The notes beneath the pieces are model-generated. The model saw only the letters and a program-made list of their open reading frames with translations. It made no database searches and was not told the DNA's origin. The translations under genes were made by a program, and so were the position numbers. A stretch of 56,008 bases of DNA from CAVQCT01 sp964520865 (GTDB lineage: Bacteria > Zixibacteria > MSB-5A5 > GN15 > FEB-12): NCBI GenBank assembly GCA_964520865.1, contig CAZFOY010000021.1, forward strand, positions 1 to 56,008, written 5' to 3'. Numbering within the stretch: the first letter of the stretch is position 1; each line of letters starts with the position of its first letter. Shown here piece by piece: positions 8,193-16,404 of the stretch.

Positions 8193-9437
8193 ATGTCAAA
8201 GAAAACATTCCCCAGCGCATTCGGCGGACTCGGGATTGCCCCGGGACTGCTGGCTGCCCTCGCTCGCCTCAAGTTCACCGAGCCGACACCGATTCAGCAG
8301 CGTTCCATTCCGGTCGGGATGGAAGGCAAAGACCTGATCGCCATAGCCCAGACAGGTACCGGCAAAACCCTTGCCTTTGGGATTCCTCTTCTACAGAGAC
8401 TGGCCCAACTCAAGGGTCGAGGACTTGTTCTACTGCCGACCCGAGAGTTGGCGATACAGGTAAATGAGGCCCTGCAAGCCGTTGGCGGCTCCAAAAAAGC
8501 AGGTACGGTCGTGCTCATTGGCGGGGCGCCCGAGGGGCCGCAAAAGCGCCGACTGGCTAAGCACCCGCGAATCATTATAGCAACTCCGGGACGTCTGCTC
8601 GACTTCATCGAGCAGAAGGCGGTGAATTTGTCCGACGTTCGCATACTTGTGCTGGATGAAGCTGATCGCATGCTCGACATGGGCTTTGCGCCCCAGCTCA
8701 AGAGGATTATGAAGGCGGTACCTCGGGATCGCCAGACCATGCTCTTCTCGGCAACGATGCCGTCGGAGATCGTCAGTCTTGCTCGGGCGCACATGAAGCT
8801 GCCGATCAATATCGAGATCGCTCCTTCCGGGACGGCTGCCGAGAAAGTCATTCAAGAGGTCTTCTTTATCGAAAAGGAAGCCAAGACTCGCCTTCTCGAA
8901 GTTCTGCTTTCTGAATATCACGGATCGGTGCTTGTGTTCACCCGCACCAAGCACGGCGCCCGCAAACTGACCAGAAATGTTCGTGCCAAGGGTCATTCAG
9001 CGGCCGAAATTCACTCTGACCGTAGTCTGAATCAGAGGCGGGATGCGCTCGAAGGATTCAAATCAGGTAAGTATCGGGTGATGATTGCCACGGATATCGC
9101 CGCAAGGGGTATCGATGTCGTCGGGATTGAACTGGTGATCAATTACGATCTGCCCACCAATACCCGGGATTATGTTCACCGCATCGGTCGGACCGCCCGA
9201 GCCGGGATGGCCGGTCGTGCCATATCCTTCGCAACCTTCGAGCAGCGGAATGACATACGAGATATCGAGCATCTGATTCGAACCGGTCTATCGGTCAAGC
9301 AGGTTCCGGCTCTTCCTTTCGACAAGGCACCTCGCCGGCTGCCCGCCTTCGTTACTGAGCGGACAGTGGCCGAAAAGAAGAAAGAGCCGTTTGGCCGCTC
9401 CACGAAGCGAGTCACCAAGAAACGGCGTCGAAGGTAA
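8193..9437 (+). CDS. DEAD-box ATP-dependent RNA helicase
   Basis: 414 residues from ATG 8193, where family homology begins. Upstream in-frame codons (TTG at 8109 and later) would add an atypical hydrophobic tail. Motifs in order are: Q motif FTEPTPIQQ, Walker A AQTGTGKT (52-59), PTRELAIQ, TPGRL, DEAD (154-157), SAT, VLVFTRTK, TDIAARGIDV and HRIGRTAR. All are intact, so it should be an active RNA unwinding enzyme. The C-terminus is a short Lys/Arg-rich tail (KRVTKKRRRR) for RNA contact, as in RhlE-type helicases. There is no Shine-Dalgarno; TACATT (8181-8186) lies at the right distance to make the ATG the transcription start, so translation may be leaderless. Confidence 0.95.
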   Translation: MSKKTFPSAFGGLGIAPGLLAALARLKFTEPTPIQQRSIPVGMEGKDLIAIAQTGTGKTLAFGIPLLQRLAQLKGRGLVLLPTRELAIQVNEALQAVGGSKKAGTVVLIGGAPEGPQKRRLAKHPRIIIATPGRLLDFIEQKAVNLSDVRILVLDEADRMLDMGFAPQLKRIMKAVPRDRQTMLFSATMPSEIVSLARAHMKLPINIEIAPSGTAAEKVIQEVFFIEKEAKTRLLEVLLSEYHGSVLVFTRTKHGARKLTRNVRAKGHSAAEIHSDRSLNQRRDALEGFKSGKYRVMIATDIAARGIDVVGIELVINYDLPTNTRDYVHRIGRTARAGMAGRAISFATFEQRNDIRDIEHLIRTGLSVKQVPALPFDKAPRRLPAFVTERTVAEKKKEPFGRSTKRVTKKRRRR

Positions 9438-9737
9438 ACCTGAGAATCGCAATAGCCGAAACGGGTGGTGCTCGTGCATGCCGACGTGCCTATTCAGTAT
9501 TTCGATTGATTCCTTCTAAGCCGAGGTAATTAGGGGCGATCGTACAGCTCTCATTTGCCGCATGGTGTAAATACTATTAATCCAAATCGCTGCTGGATTG
9601 TCAAAAGAATACATCCGGACAGTGTGATCACGATCACCACACACCCAACGTTAGCACAATACCCGAAGCGATCGATCCCGGGCGAGATCGACTTACATTC
9701 AACAGACAAACCCTTCTGGATTTGCAAGGGAGGATCC

Positions 9738-11597
9738 ATGAGTACAACGAGAATAGCGCGCCGAACTGTCGGGTGCAGCATGGCACTATTGCTTTTCGCA
9801 CTGCTTACCGGCTGTTCGGACGACAATCCTGTCGGGCCCACTCCGACATCGCAGAAGATTTACTCAGGTTGGACGTGGCAGAATCCTTATCCGCAGGGAA
9901 ACGACATAAAAGGGGTCTCATTCACCGACAAGAACACCGGTACTATCGTGGGCGATGCCGGCACAGTAATTCGCACAACCGACGGCGGCAGTTCGTGGAT
10001 GATACAGAAGAGCGGGACAGTTGATCGACTTGAAAGCGTCTCGTTTGCCGATCCGAACGTCGGTATTGCCGTCGGTGCTTCGGGGACGATCATTCGCACG
10101 TCGAACGGAGGTTCCTCCTGGACGACTCAACAAACAAACGAACCGTACGCTCTCTATGCCATTACGATGGTGGATAATCGTCACGGTACCGCCGTCGGGA
10201 CGGAGGGCATGATACTGCATACATCGAACGGCGGGCTCACCTGGACCGAACAAACGAGCGGAACGGCGTTCATATTGACTGATGTATCTTTCTCCGACAT
10301 ATATCACGGCACGGTAGTGGGACTCTTCGGCACAATTCTGCACACCATTGACGGGGGGAAAACGTGGATCGCCCAGACCAGCGGAACCTCGCAGATCCTT
10401 CAGGCTGTCCAACAAATCGACGCCAACACCGCTGTAGCTGCTGGCGACAATGGAACCATCCTGAGGACCAGTGACGGCGGCGTCACCTGGAAACAAATCC
10501 GAATTCCGACTACCGCCTCGCTGAGTTCGATCGCATTTGCGGATGCTGACAACGGCGTAATCTCCGGCTATAACGGACTGATTCTCAGAACGATCAACGG
10601 CGGCCAGAACTGGAGTTCACCGTATAGCGGCACTCAAAGCTATCTTCTCGACGCTTCTTTCCCGGATTCGTCGCATGCGACTATTATTGGAAGCGAAGGA
10701 ACGATCCTGCATTCGTCGAATGGCGGAGTTGCCTGGTCCTCCGAATCTGCGGGAGTTCGCGATCACTTGTTTGCCGTCTCGTTTGCGACTTCCGCTGTGG
10801 GAACGGCGGTGGGCCAATCCGGCACGATTTTGAGGACGATCGATGGAGGCAACGATTGGGTAGAGCAATCCAGCGGCACCAGTCACTTTCTCTACGGCGT
10901 GTCGTTCTCGGACGAAAACTACGGAACGGCGGTCGGCGCCGGCGGGACAATTCTCCGAACTTCGAACGGCGGCACCGACTGGGGACTACAAACCAGTGGA
11001 ACCGTCCACGACTTGAAATCCGTCTGGTTCACTTCGGCGACAACGGGTACCGCGGTTGGCGCGGCCGGGACGATTCTTCATACCGAGGACTACGGCCAGA
11101 CCTGGTCTTCTCAAAACAGCGGAACCTCGGTTCAACTCAACAGCGTCTGCTTTGTAAATGCCGATACCGGAACTGCCGTCGGGGCATCGGGCACGATCCT
11201 GAGAACAACCGATGGAGGCGCTAACTGGACTGCCCAGAATAGCGAAATCTCACTTGATCTTCTCTGCGTGTCATTTCTTAATGCCGATTCGGGCGCCGTC
11301 GGAGGAGTAAATGGTGTGGTTCTCATGACAACCGACGGAGGGACAACCTGGTTTCCTGCAGACTACACCGCATCGGCGTTTCACACGCGTGCAATCTGCT
11401 ATTCCAGCGACACGACCCTGACGGTGGTCGGCGATTTCGGGACGATTAAGAGCTCAGTAGATGGCGGGAAGCATTGGATCACGCACTATACCGGTACGCG
11501 GCGTGTCCTCTTGGGCGCCAGCTTCGTGTCGACCGACACCGGCACGGTCGTCGGAGAGAGTGGAACAATTTTGAGAACTGACACCGGCGGCGAATGA
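9738..11597 (+). CDS. Lipoprotein with 14 Ycf48/BNR-type beta-propeller repeats (paralogue 1)
   Basis: 619 residues from ATG 9738, which follows GGGAGGA (9728-9734) by 3 nt; a longer open frame upstream has no ribosome site. There is a lipoprotein signal with lipobox L-L-T-G-C, and the mature protein begins C-S-D-D-N-P. The rest is 14 repeats of about 43 residues, each with the pattern G-T-(I/V)-(I/L)-R-T-(S/T)-(D/N)-G-G-x-x-W followed by x-x-Q-x-S-G-T. This is the signature of Ycf48/HCF136-like and sialidase-type (BNR) propellers. Fourteen repeats would make two seven-bladed propellers. In non-photosynthetic bacteria such proteins are secreted or surface-held scaffolds of unknown role. A paralogue follows directly. 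Confidence 0.85.
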   Translation: MSTTRIARRTVGCSMALLLFALLTGCSDDNPVGPTPTSQKIYSGWTWQNPYPQGNDIKGVSFTDKNTGTIVGDAGTVIRTTDGGSSWMIQKSGTVDRLESVSFADPNVGIAVGASGTIIRTSNGGSSWTTQQTNEPYALYAITMVDNRHGTAVGTEGMILHTSNGGLTWTEQTSGTAFILTDVSFSDIYHGTVVGLFGTILHTIDGGKTWIAQTSGTSQILQAVQQIDANTAVAAGDNGTILRTSDGGVTWKQIRIPTTASLSSIAFADADNGVISGYNGLILRTINGGQNWSSPYSGTQSYLLDASFPDSSHATIIGSEGTILHSSNGGVAWSSESAGVRDHLFAVSFATSAVGTAVGQSGTILRTIDGGNDWVEQSSGTSHFLYGVSFSDENYGTAVGAGGTILRTSNGGTDWGLQTSGTVHDLKSVWFTSATTGTAVGAAGTILHTEDYGQTWSSQNSGTSVQLNSVCFVNADTGTAVGASGTILRTTDGGANWTAQNSEISLDLLCVSFLNADSGAVGGVNGVVLMTTDGGTTWFPADYTASAFHTRAICYSSDTTLTVVGDFGTIKSSVDGGKHWITHYTGTRRVLLGASFVSTDTGTVVGESGTILRTDTGGE

Positions 11598-11773
11598 TCC
11601 GCCGCCGGCCCACGGGCGAATTGTTGACTCCTGAGTCTACTTGTATTATCTTTAATACGGTCAGGTCCTTAGGAATCGACAATTTCACATTGACGCTTGC
11701 ATAACAGTGGGCAGGTACCGGGAATGAGGGATATCGGCAAGACATCTCTTCTCCTGGTCTCGCGGGAGGTAAT
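11598..11773 (+). other. Spacer between the two propeller lipoprotein genes
   Basis: This 176-bp gap holds a short inverted repeat GACTC-ct-GAGTC and, overlapping it, a promoter-like TTGACT with TATCTT 17 bp downstream. The second paralogue may therefore have its own promoter. No gene is seen. Confidence 0.3.
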
Positions 11774-13612
11774 ATGAAACATTTCAATAGTCGGTTCTTC
11801 GCGTTTCTTGGAATCGCTTTCCAGCTCCTGGTCGCCGGATGCAGTGATGACAACCCCGGAAGTCCCTCCAAAAGTCCGACCTTATCGATGACCTGGGAGT
11901 GGGCCAATCCACGGCCGCAGGGAAACACCCTGCTTGACCTCGCTTTCGCAAATGAGAATGAAGGTTTCGCCGTCGGGGTTCTCGGGACTATCCAAAAAAC
12001 CGTCGACGGCGGCGCCACCTGGATACCCGAAAAGAGCGGCACTGATCAGCAGTTGAATGCGGTCGCCTTTGCGAATGAACGGGTGGGCGTGGCGGTCGGA
12101 TGGCTCGGTTTGATACTGCGAACTGCCGATGGAGGCACGACATGGACAACGGTCGTGGCCGGGGCGGACGAAGATTTGACGGATGTCCAGTTCATCAACG
12201 AAAGCGTGGTGACGGCGGTCGGACTGAGCGGTACTGTTGTCCGATCACTTGACGGCGGTCGCACCTGGGAGCACCAGGATTCCAGAACAACTTCGGATCT
12301 TTTCGCCGTCTCTTTCATCAATAAGGATACCGGCCTGGCCGCCGGCGATGGTGGTACCATAATGCGGACTCTGAACGGAGGAAAGATCTGGAGCACCCAG
12401 CAACGGATCACGACTCTCCCGCTGTACGACGTCTGCCTCATAGACGACTCTTACGGGATGGCCGTTGGGGCTTCCGGCCTGATTATGCGGACAACAAACG
12501 GCGGAGTCAGCTGGACTCAACAGACAAGCGGTACGCAGCATTACCTCAAGAGTGTGAGTTTCCTCAACCGTGATACCGGCGTTGTAGCGGGAGTCTCCGG
12601 CTCGACCGTATGGACCGAAGATGGCGGACAGACATGGACCTGGCGCGGCACCGGAAACAGCTTGCCGATAAATGATATCGTAATCAGCAGTACGAAATCT
12701 GCAGTTGCTGCGGGGAATTTTGGTCTCGTAGTGAAAACCACCGATGCCGGAAATACCTGGTTGAATGTGACCAGTTGCAATTCCAGCCCCTTGTACGCAG
12801 TTTCCTTTTCTTCCTCTTCTTCCGGTACGGCCGTAGGATCAGCCGGAACGATTCTTCATACCGAAGACTATGGTACGACCTGGACTCCACAGTCAAGCGG
12901 TACCCATTACGATCTTTACAGCGTGTTCTCCTCCAATTCCAAAGTCATCACCGCGGTCGGAGAATCGGGAACCGTCCTTCGCACCACCGATGGCGGTGAA
13001 ACCTGGAATGATCTGAGTATTCGGACCACTACCTGGTTTTCAAGCGTATACTTCGTTGGAGAAGATACGGGAACGGTGGTGGGCGGAGGCGGCACGATTC
13101 TGCGAACCACCGATGGTGGCGTGACCTGGGTCGAACAGACGAGCGGCTCTCCGAACTTCCTCAGCGATGTTTACTTCGTCGATGGCGATACCGGTTTCGT
13201 GACCGGGAATTTCGGTACTATCCTCGGAACGACCGATGGTGGCGAAACCTGGAACACGCTGCCGAGCGGAGATTCCTGGTACCTCAACGGCGTATCTTTC
13301 GTAAATGGGAGCATAGGAGTCGTAGTTGGAGCCGGAAAGATATTGAGAACTACCGACGGCGGCGCAAGTTGGACGCGACTCTCCGTCGAGAATATCCCGA
13401 ACCTGAGCGATGTTATGATGACACAGGACGGGTTCGGAGTCGCGGTCGGCTACGGCGTGATCCTCTATACGTCTGACAGCGGGGCCACCTGGACGGCTCT
13501 GGACAATGTAACCGACAACGGGCTGGCATCGGTATCCGAAGCCGGCTGGAGAATCGGGACGATCGTCGGTGATGGCGGGACAATTCTTCAAGTCCGTTCG
13601 GCGGCAAAGTAG
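11774..13612 (+). CDS. Lipoprotein with 14 Ycf48/BNR-type beta-propeller repeats (paralogue 2)
   Basis: 612 residues with ribosome site GGGAGGT (11764-11770). Signal peptide and lipobox L-V-A-G-C are followed by S-D-D-N-P, the same mature start as the preceding gene. The first blade begins T-W-E-W-A-N-P-R-P-Q-G-N, matching T-W-Q-N-P-Y-P-Q-G-N of paralogue 1. Again about 14 G-T-I-L-R-T-T-D-G-G-x-T-W repeats can be counted, with weaker ones at position 6 (G-S-T-V-W-T-E-D-G-G) and at the end (G-T-I-L-Q-V-R). One blade of each protein has an unusual H-T-E-D-Y-G-x-T-W variant (repeat 10 in the first, repeat 8 here), so blades have been shuffled since the gene duplication. Function is unknown; a surface or periplasmic scaffold is likely. 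Confidence 0.85.
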   Translation: MKHFNSRFFAFLGIAFQLLVAGCSDDNPGSPSKSPTLSMTWEWANPRPQGNTLLDLAFANENEGFAVGVLGTIQKTVDGGATWIPEKSGTDQQLNAVAFANERVGVAVGWLGLILRTADGGTTWTTVVAGADEDLTDVQFINESVVTAVGLSGTVVRSLDGGRTWEHQDSRTTSDLFAVSFINKDTGLAAGDGGTIMRTLNGGKIWSTQQRITTLPLYDVCLIDDSYGMAVGASGLIMRTTNGGVSWTQQTSGTQHYLKSVSFLNRDTGVVAGVSGSTVWTEDGGQTWTWRGTGNSLPINDIVISSTKSAVAAGNFGLVVKTTDAGNTWLNVTSCNSSPLYAVSFSSSSSGTAVGSAGTILHTEDYGTTWTPQSSGTHYDLYSVFSSNSKVITAVGESGTVLRTTDGGETWNDLSIRTTTWFSSVYFVGEDTGTVVGGGGTILRTTDGGVTWVEQTSGSPNFLSDVYFVDGDTGFVTGNFGTILGTTDGGETWNTLPSGDSWYLNGVSFVNGSIGVVVGAGKILRTTDGGASWTRLSVENIPNLSDVMMTQDGFGVAVGYGVILYTSDSGATWTALDNVTDNGLASVSEAGWRIGTIVGDGGTILQVRSAAK

Positions 13613-13632
13613 TCGCCTGAGGAAAACAGCGG

Positions 13633-13658
13633 CAATTCGGTTTCCGGGCCCCGAATTG
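13633..13658 (+). terminator. Stem-loop after propeller lipoprotein gene
   Basis: An 8-bp perfect stem, CAATTCGG (13633-13640) with CCGAATTG (13651-13658), and a 10-nt loop lie 21 nt after the stop codon. No T-run follows, so termination strength is doubtful. Confidence 0.35.
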
Positions 13659-13670
13659 GCGTTGAATATA

Positions 13671-13699
13671 TTGCGCTAATCGAACGTCTGTGTTATGTT
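13671..13699 (+). promoter_or_regulatory. Candidate sigma-70 promoter for the next lipoprotein gene
   Basis: TTGCGC (13671-13676) and TATGTT (13694-13699) are separated by exactly 17 bp, about 75 bp before the ATG at 13775. It lies just after the stem-loop that ends the upstream gene. Confidence 0.45.
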
Positions 13700-13774
13700 T
13701 AGGTACCGGTTTACCTCTCGCATTTACATACTTGCCGAACCAGGTAGCATTTTTTCAACAATCTGAGGAGCCAG

Positions 13775-14971
13775 ATGCAGGGAATTCGATACGCAGCGGT
13801 CGCTCTGGCGGCGGCCTTGCTGATTTCATCCTCGTGTGATGATAATCCGCCTACCGGAAGCGGCGGCAGTGTAACGACATCGGACCGCTTCCCCGGAAGT
13901 ATCGGCATGCTCTGGAAATATCAAATCTACGACAGCCTCACGAGATTTACCGATACCCTGTGGCTCTCGATTACCGATACATCGACCGGATCTTCGGGCG
14001 AAAATTATCTGGAAGTTCGACAGCGATCCGCCCGACGACATCAATACGACTGGCAGTACTTCCGCTTCGTCGGCGACACTCTCGACATTCTCAATCACAA
14101 TATCGCCGCCCAGAGCAGCGAGCGATTTATCTTTCCTCTCAAGGTCGGCAGTATCTGGACCGGTCCCGAAGGGGCCGGTGATTCAAGTGTAATCGAGACG
14201 ACCGGCACAGTAGTTGTCCCGGCAGGAAGTTTCGGACGGGGAGTCAGAATCGATCGGGCATGGAACCGCGACTTTGAGGGCGGCGGCAGCTGGAGCAGCA
14301 CATGGGTAGTTCCTGATGTCGGGGTCGTCTCTCGATATTTCCTCACTCAATTTTGGGACGGCAGTGAGGCCACTGTGACAAGGAACGAGACGTGGAAGCT
14401 AATCGGCTATGACCTGGCCACTTTTAATATGTCTCAGTTCCCGCACAGTCCGGACGATTTGTGGCGGTATGAGCAGCTTGATTCTACCTTCTTTGGGGCA
14501 GGTTCCCTGAGTGTCAGTCGGGACACTATCATCGTGATTGCCGCACGCACCAGCCAGCTTCCGGACGGCCGGGAGTTCTCATTACAGGAGGTTGTCAGAG
14601 GATTGGAGATCGATACCCAGTATGTAATTTTCGACAGCAATTTTGTTCGCATACAAGCCGATTCCCTGGCCGGGGGCCCCGAAGACATTTATTTCCAATT
14701 CCCTCTTGCGGTAGGTAGGTACTGGGGTGTAGGACCTGCCCAACACGCCTCGTATGCCGTGGATAAAGAGCAGATCCTGACCGCCGCCGGAATTTTCGAA
14801 GCCTGCTTCCATACCAGCGCGTTCGGCGGCTCATTTGAACAGGCCTGGACCGAGGACGACTGGCTCGCTCCGGGAATCGGCATTGTAAGAAGCACGCGGC
14901 GAACGACTACCTATATTGAGCAGATTCGGTCAACTCGCCTGTTGATCGACTACAAGCTAAACCGACACTGA
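13775..14971 (+). CDS. Lipoprotein of unknown function with internal duplication
   Basis: 398 residues with GAGGAG (13765-13770) before the ATG. Signal sequence and a slightly unusual lipobox (L-I-S-S-S-C) are followed by D-D-N-P, echoing the two preceding lipoproteins. The mature part is two similar halves. The first starts F-P-G-S-I-G-M-L-W-K-Y-Q and contains F-I-F-P-L-K-V-G-S-I-W and P-D-V-G-V-V-S-R. The second starts F-P-H-S-P-D-D-L-W-R-Y-E-Q and contains F-Q-F-P-L-A-V-G-R-Y-W and P-G-I-G-I-V-R-S. The pattern (Leu-Trp-x-Tyr, aromatic beta strands) is common in FCB secreted lipoproteins of unknown role. No catalytic motif is recognised. Confidence 0.75.
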   Translation: MQGIRYAAVALAAALLISSSCDDNPPTGSGGSVTTSDRFPGSIGMLWKYQIYDSLTRFTDTLWLSITDTSTGSSGENYLEVRQRSARRHQYDWQYFRFVGDTLDILNHNIAAQSSERFIFPLKVGSIWTGPEGAGDSSVIETTGTVVVPAGSFGRGVRIDRAWNRDFEGGGSWSSTWVVPDVGVVSRYFLTQFWDGSEATVTRNETWKLIGYDLATFNMSQFPHSPDDLWRYEQLDSTFFGAGSLSVSRDTIIVIAARTSQLPDGREFSLQEVVRGLEIDTQYVIFDSNFVRIQADSLAGGPEDIYFQFPLAVGRYWGVGPAQHASYAVDKEQILTAAGIFEACFHTSAFGGSFEQAWTEDDWLAPGIGIVRSTRRTTTYIEQIRSTRLLIDYKLNRH

Positions 14972-15066
14972 AGGCTTTTTCGCCGTTGCCGGCTGTCTGA
15001 TTACTCACACGTCACCGCACTTTCCCAAACGTTTCCGTCAGGACCTCCTAATCGCCTACCCTTCTC

Positions 15067-15095
15067 TTGTAAACCAGACGGTGATAGACTATATT
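15067..15095 (+). promoter_or_regulatory. Promoter that makes the radical SAM mRNA leaderless
   Basis: TTGTAA (15067-15072), a 17-bp spacer and TATATT (15090-15095). The expected start of transcription, 7 nt after the -10, falls on the A of the ATG at 15102. No Shine-Dalgarno is present, consistent with a leaderless message. The alternative GTG at 15081 would lie inside this promoter. Confidence 0.5.
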
Positions 15096-15101
15096 CAACG
15101 C

Positions 15102-16082
15102 ATGAGCGACCAGCTACTTCATCCGGAGACCGGAGCGCCACTTGATATGCAGCCGATCTTTGCCCCACTGGAACAGCTCCGCGACTGCACCTGCTGTCCA
15201 CGGGATTGCCACGCCGACCGGTTCGGGGGTAAACTGGGATTCTGTCAGAGCGGTACCGGGTTCTCTATCGGATCGATCTGCGCGCATCGAGGCGAAGAAC
15301 CGGTCGTTTCCGGGACCAACGGCATCTGCAATATATTCTTCACCCGGTGCAATATGCAGTGCGTTTACTGCCAGAACTTTCAGATCAGTCGGAGAGAAGG
15401 TGAGATCGAAGAGGAGAAGATTGCGCTTCCGGAGATCGTGAGACAGATCGAAAGTATACTCGATCGCGGCTCCCACGCGGTCGGATTCGTCTCCCCCTCC
15501 CATTTCGTCCCCCAGGTCAGAGTGATCATAAACGCCCTGACTGCCCGCGGACGAAAGCCAACCTATGTTTTCAACACCAGTTCTTACGACAAGGTCGAGA
15601 CGATCAAATCGTTCGACGGGATTGTCGATGTCTGGCTGCCGGATCTGAAATACCTCGACGAGAAAATGGGACGGGCGTATTCCGACACTCCGAACTATCC
15701 CGAAGTTGCCTGCGCCGCCATCACGGAGATGTTCTACCAGAAAGGCTCAAGCATCCGCCTCGATGACAACGGCTGCATCACCTCGGGACTGATCATCCGT
15801 CATTTGGTGCTACCGGGGCGAATCGAAAACTCGAAAAAAATCCTGCAGTGGATCTCGTCCGAATTGTCACCTTCGGTGCACGTGTCGCTCATGTCCCAGT
15901 ATCACCCTACCCCCCTGGTGGCGAATCATCCCAGGCTCGGACGGACGCTCACGACCGACGAATATGAGGAGATACTGGAAGAGTTCGACCGGCTCGGCTT
16001 CTATCGGGGCTGGATTCAGGAGCTCGACAGCCCGTCGAACTACCGCCCCGACTTCACTTTCGACCACCCGTTCGAACGATAG
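15102..16082 (+). CDS. Radical SAM protein, PflX/PflA-activase-like
   Basis: 326 residues from ATG 15102. The radical SAM cluster motif CNMQCVYC (Cys83, Cys87, Cys90) follows N-I-F-F-T-R and precedes QNFQIS, typical of pyruvate formate-lyase-activating-enzyme-like proteins of the COG1313/PflX type. An N-terminal Cys-rich segment (C-T-C-C-P-R-D-C, then G-F-C-Q-S-G) is also characteristic of that group. Later segments (F-N-T-S-S-Y, W-L-P-D-L-K-Y, H-L-V-L-P-G, M-S-Q-Y-H-P) belong to the TIM-barrel. It likely binds a 4Fe-4S cluster and SAM to start a radical reaction on an unknown protein or small-molecule partner. No glycyl-radical enzyme is nearby. Confidence 0.88.
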   Translation: MSDQLLHPETGAPLDMQPIFAPLEQLRDCTCCPRDCHADRFGGKLGFCQSGTGFSIGSICAHRGEEPVVSGTNGICNIFFTRCNMQCVYCQNFQISRREGEIEEEKIALPEIVRQIESILDRGSHAVGFVSPSHFVPQVRVIINALTARGRKPTYVFNTSSYDKVETIKSFDGIVDVWLPDLKYLDEKMGRAYSDTPNYPEVACAAITEMFYQKGSSIRLDDNGCITSGLIIRHLVLPGRIENSKKILQWISSELSPSVHVSLMSQYHPTPLVANHPRLGRTLTTDEYEEILEEFDRLGFYRGWIQELDSPSNYRPDFTFDHPFER

Positions 16083-16226
16083 ATTGTACGAATACCCCTA
16101 TTGCAGGATATTACTTTCAATATCCCGCAGGCCTGACACTTCCTCAGATAATTGACTTGATAACAATAACTTAAACCGCCATTCGCCTGACTGCTGCGAG
16201 TTGCGGCACGACCGGGAAGATTTTTC

Positions 16227-16255
16227 TTGGACAAATCGACATAGACTGTTATAAT
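16227..16255 (+). promoter_or_regulatory. Strong sigma-70 promoter upstream of typA
   Basis: TTGGAC (16227-16232) and a consensus TATAAT (16250-16255) are separated by exactly 17 bp. The predicted start is near 16262, only about 10 nt before an intrinsic terminator. Confidence 0.7.
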
Positions 16256-16271
16256 CTCTCAAGTTCTAATT

Positions 16272-16308
16272 GACCCGGTCGGTTCCGAGCCGCACCGGGT
16301 CTCTTTTT
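16272..16308 (+). terminator. Intrinsic terminator/attenuator in the typA leader
   Basis: A perfect 8-bp stem, GACCCGGT (16272-16279) with ACCGGGTC (16294-16301), has a GC-rich inner continuation (CGG with CCG) and is followed by TCTTTTT. It lies between the strong promoter and typA (ATG at 16405). Unless relieved, most transcripts would end after about 45 nt, giving either attenuation of typA or a very short stable RNA. Confidence 0.65.
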
Positions 16309-16404
16309 CGATGTCTCCTCTCCATGACCTGCACTGACAGTAGCTTGGGCGGAGTAAAGAAGAATTCGGGTTGCTGCCCGTAAGAGCAAAGGTTCAGTCG
16401 CAGT

